NCBI GenBank assembly: GCA_022496185.1 | Contig: WTXG01000068.1 | Location: 1 to 64,000 of the forward strand | Origin: Multifurca ochricompacta | Lineage: Eukaryota; Basidiomycota; Agaricomycetes; Russulales; Russulaceae | Length of the DNA: 64,000 nt | Reading direction: 5' to 3' | Part shown: one piece after another, positions 22,512-35,100 of the stretch | Layout: the number at the start of each line of letters is the position of its first letter | How positions within the stretch are numbered: position 1 is the first letter of the stretch | Notes under the pieces: generated by a model | Seen by the model: only the letters and a program-made list of their open reading frames with translations | The model's database searches: none | Told to the model about the DNA's origin: nothing | Program-made: the position numbers and the translations under genes

Positions 22512-22865
22512 TGGGAAATTATAATATTCTGGGAATGTAAACCATGGTTAAATAGCTCTATTCCATGTCCCATCAATATTAAGACAACTATGGTAACCAT
22601 ATATTAAGGATCAGTTGCTGTACATTTGGTGGAGCATCAGATTCTGATATTTGTGATACCCACTCACAAAACTGAGTCAATGAGTCCCCAATTTGAAATG
22701 GGCATAGCTCCACAGGTTTTGATCAGAATTACATAATCATTGTTGCATTACATAACCCTTATCTTGTACCTTTTATGGTCTACCAAGACTTTGTTTATAT
22801 TTGTTTTGGCTGATGTGATATTCAACAAACAGTGCAAACATGCAAAACATTGACTCAGTTTTGTG

Positions 22866-24315
22866 TAGTGATTGGCAGGGGTAACCCTGGGGTATACTCG
22901 TTGGTACCCGTACCCGTACCCGTACCCGTCACTATGGGTACGGGTAACCCGGGGTTACCCGCGGGTCACCCGTGAAAACGCATGCAAGTTCTTTACTTGC
23001 ATCGCGCATTTCGGATAACCGGCCCGGGCCTTCCCGGACCAAGAAGATACACAACGTGTTTATTTGTGGCTGCTTAAGATCCCTCAATGGCTCTTGTTTT
23101 ATGTTCAGAAGATTAAGATAATTCATTATTCCATTATTTTTCTATTATTCTGCTTTCAATTTTATACAAGCACAACTAAAATCCAGTATACAGAGATGAT
23201 TAGATAGGATGTTATAGAACATTGATGAATAGCCTGTCAGATAACCACACAGAATGCAAAAAAATTTAATGAACACATAGACATTGGCAGGGGTAACCCC
23301 TGGATAATTGTTTTGATACCTGGGTTGCCCATAAAATGAAACGCGTGCAAGTTCTTTACTTGCATCGCGCATTTCGGACAATCGGCCCGGGCCATCCCGG
23401 TCAAGGAGATACGCACTCAGACACAACGCGTTCATTTATGGCTACTCAAGATCCCTCAAAGATTCCTATTTTATGTTCATAAGATTAAGATAATTTATTA
23501 TTCCAATTTTATTTTATTATTCTGGTTTCAATTTTATACGAGCGCGACCAATCTTTGCATTTCTGCGCATTTCGGATAAATGGCCCGGGCCATCCCGGTC
23601 AAGGAGATAAGCACTTGGACACAATGCGTTCATTTATGGCTACTCAAGATTCCTCAAAAATTGTTGTTTTATGTTCAGAAGATTAAAAGGATCTTTTATT
23701 TACATTATTATTTTATTATTCTAGTTTCATTTCATACAAGCGCGACTGTCCTGGTCCCTGGATGCACAATTCTGCGCGTTTAAGTCAACCTTCCTTAATA
23801 GGAAGGAGGTCAGACCACCATGCGATGCAATGTAGTCGCTGCCCCATGCAGCTTGTAGATACACGCGGGCCTTGTTTCAATAAATTAATTTGATAATTAG
23901 ATTATAGAATAGTCTAAAGTAGTCTAGAGAGTATTTTAGATAGTGCCAGACCGGCAGAATTGGTCGCGCGTTAATAAAACAGATGCATCATGATTTCAAG
24001 AATGTAGATCACTGATAACACTTTTATTTTACATCGCACTGTTGATCTGCTTTGATATTTTGTAGGATAACACTAGAACATATTTACATTCACCCTGTAT
24101 CATACATCAGACGAGATCTTGTATTTTTGTGGCTGCAGATGTGTTTTATCTTGGAAATTCCACTGATCTTGTCAATGGATAATCGGCGCCTATACCCGCC
24201 AAACCCGCCGCGCGGGTACGGGTTTCCACGGGTTGGGAGCCATATACCCGTACCCGTACCCGGCAAAACCCGTGGCGCTTACCCGCGCGGGTATGAAAAC
24301 CCTTGACAATCACTA
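22866..24315. mobile_element. Non-autonomous hAT-like element, 1.45 kb
   Basis: Terminal inverted repeats start TAGTGATTG at both ends and an exact 8-bp TSD GTTTTGTG flanks it (22858-22865 and 24316-24323). It has no transposase. Subterminal sequence near 23890-24080 resembles the subterminal part of the autonomous hAT at 34745-34945 (AGTCTAGA, GTGCCAGACC and CGCGCGT motifs, TTTTACATCG), which suggests a related family. Confidence 0.88.
22900..24300. repeat. TACCCG runs and three ~190-bp tandem units inside the hAT-like element
   Basis: TACCCG-type hexamers occur near 22905-22970 and 24186-24300, close to the two ends. Between them, a unit containing GCATTTCGGA, GGCCCGGGCC, AAGATCCCTCAA and TTTTATGTTCA recurs three times (about 22985-23160, 23345-23535, 23560-23740). 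Confidence 0.7.
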
Positions 24316-24331
24316 GTTTTGTGAGGCACTG

Positions 24332-25083
24332 TATCTCCTTGGAGCCCAACACAAGGTCCAGGTCTGCACAGACCATAATAACCTACAATATTTCCAAGAA
24401 CCACAAAAACTCAACCAAAGACAGGCTCATTGGCTTCAGGAATTGGCAGATTTTGATTTCTCCCTAGAACACATCCCCAGGAAATTACACACTGTGGCAG
24501 ACATGCTCTCATGACGACCTGATGCTGATTGTGGAACCGACAACAATGAGAAGGTTATAATCCTCCCTAATGAACTATTCCTCAGAACACTACAGATGGT
24601 TAAACACCCCTTCCCATCCAACCTGCTAGCATGATGGGACATTCTCTGACATTATCATGATCATGTCCTAGCGGGACACCCGGGTATTGAAAAGACTACA
24701 TGAAAGGTGTTAGCCAATTACAATGGCATCAGTCTTAGGGAATTTGTCTGAGAATATGTTCAGGGTTGTGTGACATGTCAAGAAAATAAACCAAAGTTAA
24801 CTAAGAAAGCCCCTATGTTTCCATTCGACGTACTGGCCTCAGCCGGCCCCTTTCAGTATGTCACAATGGATCTTATCATGGATCTCCCGCCCTCAGGGCG
24901 TTACAATGCAGTACTCACGATTGTGGATCAAGGCTGCTCGAAATCAGCAAAATTTATTCCCTGCTCAAAAGATATCATGGGTGAAGGGATTGCTACCCTG
25001 TATTATCGACATGTTTTCCTGACCTTTGGCATCCCACAGCATATCATCTCCAATTGTGATCCCCGGTTTACCTCACACTTTTC
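24332..25083 (+). pseudogene. Gypsy Gy3 RNase H-integrase fragment
   Basis: Begins after the TA next to the Tc1 end. RNase H (CTDHNNLQYFQEPQKLNQRQ) continues to an ADMLS end, where a stop (TGA) follows. A frame-broken integrase zinc finger comes next (HDHVLAGHPG, CVTCQENK), then integrase core with MDLIMDLPPSGRYNAVLTIV and SNCDPRFTSHF, cut at 25083 by LTR-A. The protein continues at 41434, with TSD TTTTC on both sides. Everything 5' of RNase H is gone. Confidence 0.88.
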
Positions 25084-25115
25084 TGTGAAACAGGCATGAT
25101 GCGCAGCATACTGAC

Positions 25116-25446
25116 TGTTATGACCTACCCAGCGTACCCGACAGACGGCAAGACGTGGGGGACACACAAGCAGTGACAGTAGCCACGCGGGGTCTGCAAG
25201 GACATCGCCGGCTTAGTCATGATGTCCCACGCCGAAGTCCAGAAGACAGATACGGCATGAGGTACAGAAGCAGATCACGTGACAGTAAGGTTTGATGCCT
25301 CGTGTACAGAAGGACCCTGAACCTTAGTTGACGTGGGAAGACGGTGGCACTGGTTCTGATGGAAGGTTCCATAGTCACACGTCCAGAACCACAAGCGTCT
25401 AGATAAGCATGATAAGAATGGATGACTAAGCTAGCACCAGCATGTA
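25116..25446 (+). repeat. 5' LTR-E, truncated by Tc1
   Basis: TGTTATGACCTACCC... runs to AGCATGTA, where the Tc1 element begins at its TA. The 3' LTR continues TATATACCC at the same point, so about 275 bp of this LTR is missing. Confidence 0.9.
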
Positions 25447-25650
25447 CAGTGCCTCACAAAACTGAGTCAATGTTTTGCACTTTTGCACTGTTTGTTGAAT
25501 ATCACATCAGCCAAAACAAATATAAACAAAGTCTTGGTAGACCATAAAAGGTACAAGATAAGGGTTATGTAATGCAACAATAATTATGTAATTCTGATCA
25601 AACCTTGTGGAGCTATGCCCATTTCAAATTGGGGACTCATTGACTCAGTT

Positions 25651-26064
25651 TAGTGATGTTCCAGCCCGGCTTGGCCCAAAAGCCACGGCTTTGGCTTGGC
25701 CTGAGGCGGCTCCGGCTTTCCTAAAGTCTGGGCCGAGCCAAAGCCGCCACAGACGGCTTGGCCCTGGCCTGGCTTGGCCCAAGCCGCGGCTTTTGGCAGA
25801 GAAAATTTTATGACATATAACTAGTAGTTATAGTTCAGCTAATCCAAATATGACTTAGTGTGTTACGTATTGCAAAGTTATATCAAAGAAAAAGTTTGAA
25901 ATGCCGCAATAAACATGATCACGTGACCCAAATCAACCACTTTGTGATCAGATTTCTACTGATTTTGACGATTGCTATTGCACTTGTATGTGCTGTTGAA
26001 AGCCGCGGCCTGAGCCAGTGGCTTTGGCTTTTAGCTTCTCTGAGCCGGGCCAGGCACATCACTA
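25651..26064. mobile_element. Short hAT derivative (414 bp)
   Basis: Has the left end (TAGTGATGTTCCAGCCCGG) and right end (CCGGGCCAGGCACATCACTA) of the hAT at 29134-35451, with GC-rich subterminal repeats built on GGCTTGGCCC and GCCGCGGC. No coding sequence. Confidence 0.88.
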
Positions 26065-26425
26065 TTCCCGTTCATTGTGGTTTCATCCTGGTTTCGTCTT
26101 TTTCGTCCGTTTCCTCCTTTTTCATCCTCTACTGCTTTATTCATACCAAACCACTCCTTCAAACCGGCCTCTCGATGAGGGTATATAAAGGTACATTTAA
26201 TGCTTGTAGTAAGACAAGAAGCAGTCCTCTCTCTTTGCTAAAGAACTTATCGACTACGTCAAGCGCAAGGTCAAACGGAACCAAGTTCAAGCTTGAGCAC
26301 GATGAACTTTCAAATTCGAAGTCATAGTCATCTCGGGGCTCCCTCTCTTCCTTTCCTCAGTCATCGCTGCCTCTCTCCTAATTTGGGTAACATGCCTTGC
26401 CTCGAATTTACCTCAAATTGGATCC
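26065..26425. other. Unique-looking sequence, no gene seen
   Basis: Probably host flank downstream of the captured gene. Contains GGTATATAAAGG near 26180 on the plus strand, a possible promoter core, but no ORF of note follows. 27006-27423, between the solo LTR and the gene stop, likewise shows nothing recognisable. Confidence 0.4.
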
Positions 26426-27000
26426 TGTTACGTCCGGTGTGAGACGTTCTGCACGACTTGTGCGACAGCTTCGTACGTGTGTTCAGATAAGAGATCAATA
26501 AGACCTCTTGGAGTTTGAATGGATGAGTCAAAGTCAAAGGGGCTGTTCCCTAGTGACAATGTTGAGCGGAAAGTGCCAAAAGCACTGAGACAATCGAGTC
26601 AGAGGTTTCAAGGGGGAAGTCCAGAAGACAAACACCGATGTATTCAATAAGTCGAGTCTGAGGTCTACAGGGTAGCTACAGTGGACTTATATACGTAATT
26701 CAGTGAGCGTCTATGAGATAAGAACGCGGAGTCAAGTGGGTCCGAATATCTGAAAGCGGAGGGCGTAAAGCCTAGCTTCTGATAGGGTATTAAGTAAGTG
26801 TCCGGTCATACGATAAGGAGATAAGCGATAACGAAGATAAGGACAGGTAAACATGGATAAACAAGGAGGTCACGGGGAGGGGCGAAGAGCAAGTGACGGA
26901 TCCCACGATGGAGACGTGATCTGGTAGTGGAGTGTAGGTGGTAGAGAGGGATCGTCGTTGGGTAAGAAAAAGAATACGGGCAAAGACGGGGTTCGTAACA
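26426..27000 (-). repeat. Solo Gy1-type LTR, 575 bp
   Basis: TGTTACGTCCGG...TTCGTAACA with TSD GATCC (26421-26425 and 27001-27005). Carries the inverted self-primer sequence (AAGTCGAGTCT). Confidence 0.95.
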
Positions 27001-27423
27001 GATCCATACAGCAGTATGATAAGATTCAGCTGAAGAATGAGCAAGGGCAAACATTATACTGCGTCATGTTGGGTGCAGCTATGAAAAATTGGATTTAGCT
27101 TCCAATTCAGGAAGCGGATAAGATATGTGGAGGGTGTTTATTCTTGTCCATTTTGTTTACTTGTTTACCCAGTGGGCACTCACATTATCGATCCTGTCAT
27201 TTAAGCAGGTCATAAGAAGCAGCGCTGAGCCCGAGCTCTAGAGAATACACAGCTTGAAATGAGGATGTTTCTCCACACTACGACTGGAAGAGAATCAGCG
27301 ACTGTCTGGCCGTGGCTCAAATCTAATTCGATTCATAAATTTATCATATTCTGGAAGTTATATGTTCTGCATTCACTATAACTTGAACACTTTCTGGATC
27401 AGCAGCCAGGGCTTCCTCTGTCT

Positions 27424-29133
27424 CTATGCAAAATCGCTGCTCAACGGACGGGCATCTAAAACTCGTCCAAGATCCGTTCCACCGTACGCCATACCCTTCC
27501 TCCGTAGCCCGATCAACTTCTTGAATAAAGTTATCTTGCTAGTGGTGAACGGGGAGCTCTCCCCAGTGCGGTACTGCGGTGGTACGAATCCATCTACTTC
27601 GATCCGCTCCGCACCCGGATGTACCATGTGTAACGCGAGGAGCGCGCATATTCTTTCATATTCTTCTCTACTGTCAAAGTAGAGCTGTCCTGCAAATAGA
27701 TTCAATTCCATTCGGACATGTGCAGGAGGCGACCACGATCCGGTTGGAAGCACTGGTATGGAATAAAACCCAAGGTCAGAAAATGAACGCATTGACGCGG
27801 TGACTCTGGGTGCATATATGTGCAACCGCACTTTCTTGCTCTTGCGGATGTCAGGGAGCAACTCATTTGCTTCATGGGGGCTAATCGCGATGACGGTACT
27901 ATCCTTCCCTGATCCGCTCGAAAGAACCCAGTTAATGGGGCGAAGATAGTCTGTTAACTCCGAGCCATTCGAATTTGTGGTGGTGATCGCGAAATCCGCC
28001 GTCGCGAGTGGGGATGGGGACCATTCACTTACCGAATCCAGGGCCGTGTGGATTCCAGTGGGTGCGAAGAGTGGAAGGATATACCTCGAAGATTTTGCGA
28101 GTATCCCTGTACGAACGAACGCGTGAATGACATCACAGATGACGTGCTGAGCCGGGTAGACCTTCGGAGGGCGCTCTACTTGACGCTCTCGCTCAATTTC
28201 ATGGTTTACCTCGCGCTCTTGCTCCTCCGCCATCCTAACATCGGCCAACGTCCTCATTCCTAGACGCTCTATTCTTTCACGTAAACTTGGGATGCCATTT
28301 ATTTCCAAGCCCGTCGCGGCACCATGTACATCCAAAACTGGGTCGTACATCTCTTCCAGGGTTCTTGACTCGGGTTGCAACCAAGTACCCTTCAGAGTTC
28401 CCAAGTTTCCAGTCCAACTATGCAGTTTGTACGCCGCAAGACGCTTGTGGTGGTCAAGACCTTGCTCCGCCCAGTGTGGGAGGTGATGACGGGTGTCTTC
28501 GCAAGTCTCGTGCATGGCCCAGCGGAGGATATCCAGGACGTCAACTCGATAACAAGGGCCTCCCTCACTTGGAATAAGATTCCGGATCCGGCGATCGACC
28601 TCTCCTGGAGCGAAAAACATCACCGACTGTCCTTTCCCCAGTTGGCGCATTCGCATACACCCTGCGTCATTGTCAGTCTCTGACATTCCCATGAATGTCA
28701 ATGCTCGCCTTGTAGTAGTCTGTCCTTAGTGACCTTCAGCCCAAGTGTGACCGCCGCGTGGGTCCCTCGAGGAAGCTTCAAGTCTGTTCCTCGAGTGTGC
28801 GCGTCATCCAGATATATTACGCATTTATCCAGTTGCCTGTTGAAAGGAGAAGAAATAAATGGTTCTGTCATCCCATCTTGTGTAAGAACAGTGAGATGAT
28901 CCGAGTCGTTGAAGAAGATAGCTGCTAAGACATCAGGTCGGAGAGAAAGCCAATGTCGGACCAATGCCTTGTTTTGGAGTTCCAGCATCTGAGCTCCGAC
29001 GTCTAATAGTACTCGGATTTCAGGGTCTTGATTAACAAGACGCTTCAAGAAAGCTTTCGCGGACTCGTGTTCGCCATTTTCTCCTTCCGTACACTCATAG
29101 TGATTGTTCTCAGGTTGCAAGAGATACTGCAGA
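27424..29133 (-). pseudogene. C-terminal fragment of a DUF3638/DUF3645-type giant fungal protein
   Basis: Two open exons. 29133-28709 encodes LLDVGAQMLEL, YLDDAHTRGTDLKLPRGT and AAVTLGLKVTKDRLLQ. 28661-27424 continues GCMRMRQLGKGQSVMFFAPGEVD to a stop (DARPLSSDFA). A 47-bp intron (28662-28708) with a GC donor and AG acceptor joins them in phase, giving about 553 aa. The YLDDAHTRGTDLKLP and GCMRMRQLG blocks are, from memory, hallmarks of a ~3,000-aa fungal protein often auto-named ubiquitinyl hydrolase; the molecular role is not established. The 5' side is cut exactly at the hAT end. An ATG inside the hAT end (29433-29435) is in frame with it. No stop or frameshift is seen within the fragment. 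Confidence 0.72.
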
Positions 29134-32100
29134 TAGTGATGTTCCGGCCCGGCTTGGCCCAAAAGCCGCGGCTTTGGCTCGGCCTGAGGCGGCTCCGGCT
29201 TTCCTGAAGTCTGGGCCGAGCCAAAGCCGCCACAGACGGCTTGGCCCTGGCCCGGCTTGGCCCAAGCCGCGGCTTTTGACGTAGAACTAGTAGTTTGTTT
29301 TCCTTTTTTAGAAATCAAGTTCTGAGACAAGCGCCAGCCGCGCGGGCCCGAGTGCACAGGTGAGACGTGCCATTGTGCGAGCTCACATGCACCGGGGCCA
29401 CAGTCATATATATAATGGGTGCTTCTATCCCGCACTTGCTATGTAAGATTAGATAAGATGTAAATGTCGTAGTAAACTCAGAGGTGATAAAATCCTAGTT
29501 GGAAAGCTGCCCAGAACGCGGAGATTAATGCACGCGTAAGGCTTGAAGCAGTCAGAGGACTCTGCCTTGCTTATGCAGCAAGAATAGACCTATATTGAAC
29601 TTTGCTAAGAGCCTACAGCCCCAAGAGGACAAGATCAGCTGGGCCTGAGTAAATACAAAGATAAACCGCACCTACAGCCCCAAGAGGACAAGATGGGGTC
29701 TGTAGCGTGCTACAGGGTGTCTTTAAATACGTTCTAGTACTATCCTATGAAATACCAAAGCCGATCGAGCGTGCGATGTAAATCTAAGTAGTTATCAGTG
29801 GCTTACTTTTCTAAGTACCCTGACACATCTTGTTTACTAATGCGCGATCGTTTCTGCTGGTCTGGCATTATCTAAAATACATACTAGACTACTTTAGATC
29901 ACTCTATAATCAAATCGTCAATTTGTATTACTCAAACAATGGCTGCGTGTATCTATAATGTCCATTGCTGCATAGGGCAGCGACTACTTCGCATTGCGTG
30001 GACCGGGTCAGAATGGTCCGAACTCCTTCTTATCTTATCTATATCTAAGAAGGTCGACTTGTATAACACACGCGCCCTCAGGATGGCTTTCAAGCGGTCC
30101 GGGATGCCAAAAATGCGCATCCAGGACAATATACTTTGTCTTTATTGTTGTTAAATAGCCTTACTATATCCCTTATGATGTATCTCTTGTTACAATGTCC
30201 CATTAGTAAAGTACTTGTAAATACTTTTAAAGGTGGCTCAAATTGCCTTGAATAATCATCGAAGTTATTCCAAAGACGCTCCCTCTCCTGCTCGCATTCT
30301 AAGTCATTCCAACTCATTGCTATCCTTCTTTCATATGCTAGCTCCGCGATGCCACTAAACTCGCCCACGAACTCCGCATCCAAGTTGCATCGACACTATC
30401 GGTGTCCATCCCTGAGCCATCATCTTCGTCCTCCATCAGCATATCATTCCAACCCTCAGCATCAGACCCTTCTTCAGACCATTCTCCACCGTCATTGCCA
30501 TCCTCCTCATCTTCACCATCTGGGTTGATCTCTGCTTCAAGAATTGAGGAAGGAGCTGGTTCTTGAAAGAGTAGATCATGTCGTATTGCACATTTGACAC
30601 CCTGCAAGGCCTCGACAATATCTCCTTTGAGTCGGTTTCGATGTTTGGTGATTGTAATGCCACCCTGCGAGAATGCGCGTTCACTTGACACAGAAGATGA
30701 CATGATCAATAGATAGTCGCGAGCTAGTGAGGCCCACGCAGGATGATAACGAGAGCAATTGACCTGAGAAACTTTCATGATAAGATCATTTGAACTTTGA
30801 ACCGTCAGGTACAACCACTCACCCCCCACCATTTAATCGCAGACCAGCCATCCGGTACCTGCTCGCTAACATCCATGTATGCATCAAAATGCCGAGACCA
30901 TGGCCTGTCAGGGTCCTCTGAAACACCAGGGTGTGAATTAGTAGTATTATCCTCATCGTCACTAAGTTCGCGAAGTAATGTGCGAATCCCCCTTTTGGTC
31001 TTCTTCGACGTTGCAGATTCCTGGGGATCCAAATCCGGACCCAGTAGCAGATACCGTTCCTTGAACTAAAACACGATGAGCATGCAAAGTAACGATGAGA
31101 AAATGTTTCGCTTACCACTTCTTCAACACATTTCATGACATCATGCTGAAGTTTCATCGACCAGTGCTTCTTGAAATACGACATTTTCTCCTTTGGATTG
31201 AGGACTAACAGAGAATCAGGAGTGTCATTGGCATGAATAATGACAACGTACTCATTGCCAATATGTAGGCTGGTGAGTATGCTGTCTTCTCATAATACTC
31301 ATTGATCTTCATATATGCGGCCTCGAGGGCAGGAAAAAATCGCTGGTACTTTGGACGTTCAGCACGAGATGACCATGCCCTATGAAGTGCTTCAAGGGCT
31401 GGTATGGCTAGGTGGAGGGTTGATGCTTGCTCAGACGAAAAGGCTTGTTGTGCATTATCGGCGTGCTGGTAACATTGTCTCATATTTGAATAGGGAGAGC
31501 ATGAAATACACATACCACTAGTAAACCAATAAACATGTCGACGCGCTGCCATTCATCGCTGTCTAGCTTAAGCACGCGGATCTTATCACGCTTTGCAGCA
31601 TCGGTCTCTTCCCAATGGAGTTCATCTACAAAAGTGTCAATGGACTGTAAAAAGTTGGATATAAGATTATCAATGGTGGAGAAAATCGTGTGTGCTCACC
31701 GTTTTATGTCGTTCAGCCCTGTCTAGCATTAGATACGTTGAAGACCATCGGACTTTCATGTCAACGATAAGTTGGACAGGTCTTGCAATGCCGGCCTTCA
31801 ACTGAACGGTTTTCCACATTGCTTTTCGCTTTGATGATGACCGTTCCTTTATTACAATCAGCTTTCATGCTTCAATTAAAACAACCTGATACATACTTTG
31901 ACTGCAATTGCCCTGACTAACCCCACCTCATCGCGACTTGTTGGAACATGTGCTTCAGGGTCCTTTGGGTCAAAATGTGGAGACTCGCTGTATGTGGATA
32001 TGAGCGCCTGAGTTGCCAAGTTGATGACATGTGCAAGACAGCTCCAGAGCATCGTTAATCGCTGAAAATTGAAAATTGCAAAACACTCACTTGATTTTCC

Positions 32101-35100
32101 GCTTTCGCCAATTGTATTTTTTGCCAGTCACGGCCCTCAAATGCGCAGCCACTTCCTGCATCATCGTAAAATTGCTAGATGCGTTATCACATGTAATGTG
32201 ACCAATCTGTAATCTATCAGTGAGTGCGAGGTCACATACAATATGTATCATGACACCAGCTAGCCTACCTTGTGGGTGACGCCGACCCGTTTGATAACTT
32301 TAAATAGGGCTTGACCCAGCCGCTCACCATTGTGAGCATTGTTAACTTGTGTGAAGCCAAGAAGGCCGCTCTTGAGCTCCCACTGTGTCGGTGTCGTTTC
32401 CTCAATCCAGTGACCAGTAACTGCAAGATAGCCATCTGTGTTTTCCGCTTGCCATGCATCACATGTCAGATTGACTTCCCCAGTGACCGTCGGACCCTAC
32501 ACAATATAAGAAGGTAGAACTAATTATCTAAGACATGTACTTACATTAAGCCGCGCCTTCAACTTCGTCAGATGGTCCTTGAACGTGCGTATGATTTCAG
32601 CCCGCGTCGACTTTCGGCCTGGGACTTTCACACCATTTGTGGCACGTGCAGCAATATTGATCATTTCTTTAAATTTTGGATGTTCGAGGGCCTGTATTGG
32701 CTACAAATAGAAACAGTCATATTAAATGAGGACAAAACTCAAAGAGCCTAGCTTACCTGATCACTTGCGACCAGCCATTCAATTGCAGCCCGATGAAAAG
32801 TCTTATCAGTATATGGAATAACCCGCTCTGTGGGTTTCTTCTCCCGAAGGTCGTGGTCCAGGACTCGGGTTACAAGTTCGGCAGCCGCTTTGCGCTTTTT
32901 GATATCGCCCGGTAGTTTGGATTCATACATAGCACCTTGAGCCCATTTCCGGTATATTCCCTATAGAAAAACTATAATAAGACACGGTGGAGAGTAATAG
33001 CAATAGACTTACTGAGTGGTGCGCCTCCAGATGGCGGCGTAACGTTGTAACTTCATTAACGAGGCTCTTTTTGTCTCTGCAAGAATTGATTTCATTCAGG
33101 AATATAAAAAACTGAAGTATGAGGTACATACGGGCAGAGTTTACAGCGGCAATATTTCTTCATCTTTCCATTGATGGTCTTCACAACAGGAGACTGAAAA
33201 AAGTGGTTGATGTCGCGTCGTTTATCTTCACATGATGGTGCATCTTCATCGATTGGCTGGACATTGACATCCAACAGAAGCCCTTCATCGTCGACATCCC
33301 TTGGATTTCCTAATGATGCACGCGTCTGCTTGGCTGTGATGACATACAAGTTCAGAATGGAACAATGCTTTTTGAACAATTACGCACCTGTGGTAGACCT
33401 TTTATCATTGTCCACTTCATCCTCACTACTTGTGTCCTCGTCGCTGGTAATAGTATGCTTTCTCTGTGAATTTCTGGTGGCACCAAGTGTAATACGTCGC
33501 TTTTTGGCTGCAGCACAGGTGATTGAGAATTTTATTTGAAACACAAAAAAGACTAAAACGTATGCGGCTTGGGCTGGTCATTGCTATCCTCATCTTCTTC
33601 GGACTCAATGTAAATACTTGCATTGATGTTACATTTGGGCACAGATGTTGGTGCAGAACCTATGGTCTCGACAGAAGTGTCTCTATCAGTGGCAGATGTG
33701 GTTTCTTGGGCCCGTTGTGAATGAAACTCCCGCACTGCTTTGCGTTGGAAAGATAGTTCGGGCCGTGCTGCGTTGTTGGCATCGGTCAGCTTTGAGGTCG
33801 GGGCAGTTTGGCGTGATGGTCGTGTTTGGACAGTTGGATCGGCATCAGAACCACTAGTAGGTGGATATTAGCCACGAGACGAAATAGCTGAAGATGTGTG
33901 AAAACGTACCGAAAATGTTTGAGTTCTGTGATTAGTCGCTGTAGTTTGATCTCAACAATATCCAATGGAAAATTATCCGCCCAGTCAATTTTAGACAGAT
34001 AAGAACAAACACAACCTAATCCAAGCTTTCCTTTGCGAATATATTGCAAACAGCCAGAGGCATCTCGGCAATCCTCCCCAAACAAAGCATCAAAACGCCT
34101 GTTAAATGTTTCGTGAGCCGTCCCCCGTTCCTTTGTATTCATGACACTCCAGATCTTATCCTCCTTCGTGCCTTGTTGGACAGACCGTGGTAAATTATTT
34201 GAGAGGGTGGTAATAGCTTTGACAAGAGTCTTGATCTCTGAGATTGTGGACATTTTCACAGACTTGAAGCGTTGATTTGGAGGGGATGAGGGAAGGAAAA
34301 ATCTGATTGAAAAAAACTACACAGTTGTACATATATATGCAGGAGCTCCTGCAACAAGAGATGTGTTAGACATTTGTGGTTGAGGGCGGATATCGCTGTC
34401 AGAGTGAACGTATCGCAAAACTATATCGAAGTTCGAAATGCCATGATGCAGTGATAAACATGTTCACGTGACCTAAATCATCCACTTCGTGTTCAGATAT
34501 GTACGATTGCTGTCCCAGATGCGCGTTTTCTGCATTCCATGTCGTGGAGACTAACAGAGCTGATTTGAGCCGCCCAGAGTGCCTCGCGTGCATGTTTACT
34601 CAAGATCTGACCCTCACAGTCAGGAGAGCGGCCGGACGATGCGGTCCGCCCCGCACTTTTCGCGCGTTACGCGTTTACAGAACTGCCCTATGCAGCACGG
34701 ACATTGTGGATACTCGCGGACACTGTGTCAGTAGATAGAACAATAGGTAATTACCAGGATAGTCTAACAATAGTCTAGAATGTATTCTAGAGGGTGCCAG
34801 ACCGCGCAAATAGACCGCGCGTAACCAAACAAGACACAGTAGTATGGAGATATGCTCTTATGCATCCCATAACTGATTGTTGTCTTATTTTACATCGGAC
34901 GCATGATCCGACTTGGCACTTCATAGGATAACAGTAGATATGTATATAAGACATCCTATAACACGCTGCAGACCCCATCGTGTCCTCTTGGGGCTGCAGG
35001 TGGGTTTACATTGTATCTAGGCATAGTAGGAGCTGATCTTGTCCTCTTGGGGCTGCAGGCTCTTGGTATTGTCAATATAGGTGTATTATTGCTGTACAAG

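Larger units (their letters stand above)
21683..24331. mobile_element. Palindromic Tc1-like element, copy 1 (left end missing)
   Basis: Two inverted copies of the N-terminal half of a Tc1-like transposase meet near 22100. The right side ends GAGGCACTG at 24331, followed by TA. The left arm begins inside the coding part because LTR-A of Co2 abuts it. A hAT-type element (22866-24315) sits 8 bp from the right end, with TSD GTTTTGTG. The internal junction is the same as in copy 2 (25447-36877), in the opposite orientation. Confidence 0.88.

Noticed and set aside
22900..22970. TACCCG hexamers as an interstitial telomere
   Set aside because: Not TTAGGG-like, irregular, and confined to a hAT-type element with a clear 8-bp duplication.
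26065..26425. Promoter and small gene after GGTATATAAAGG
   Set aside because: No supported ORF follows; described only as unique-looking sequence.
27424..29133. Working host gene at its native place
   Set aside because: Its 5' side ends exactly at a hAT terminus and the whole block lies between hAT ends that share one outer duplication.
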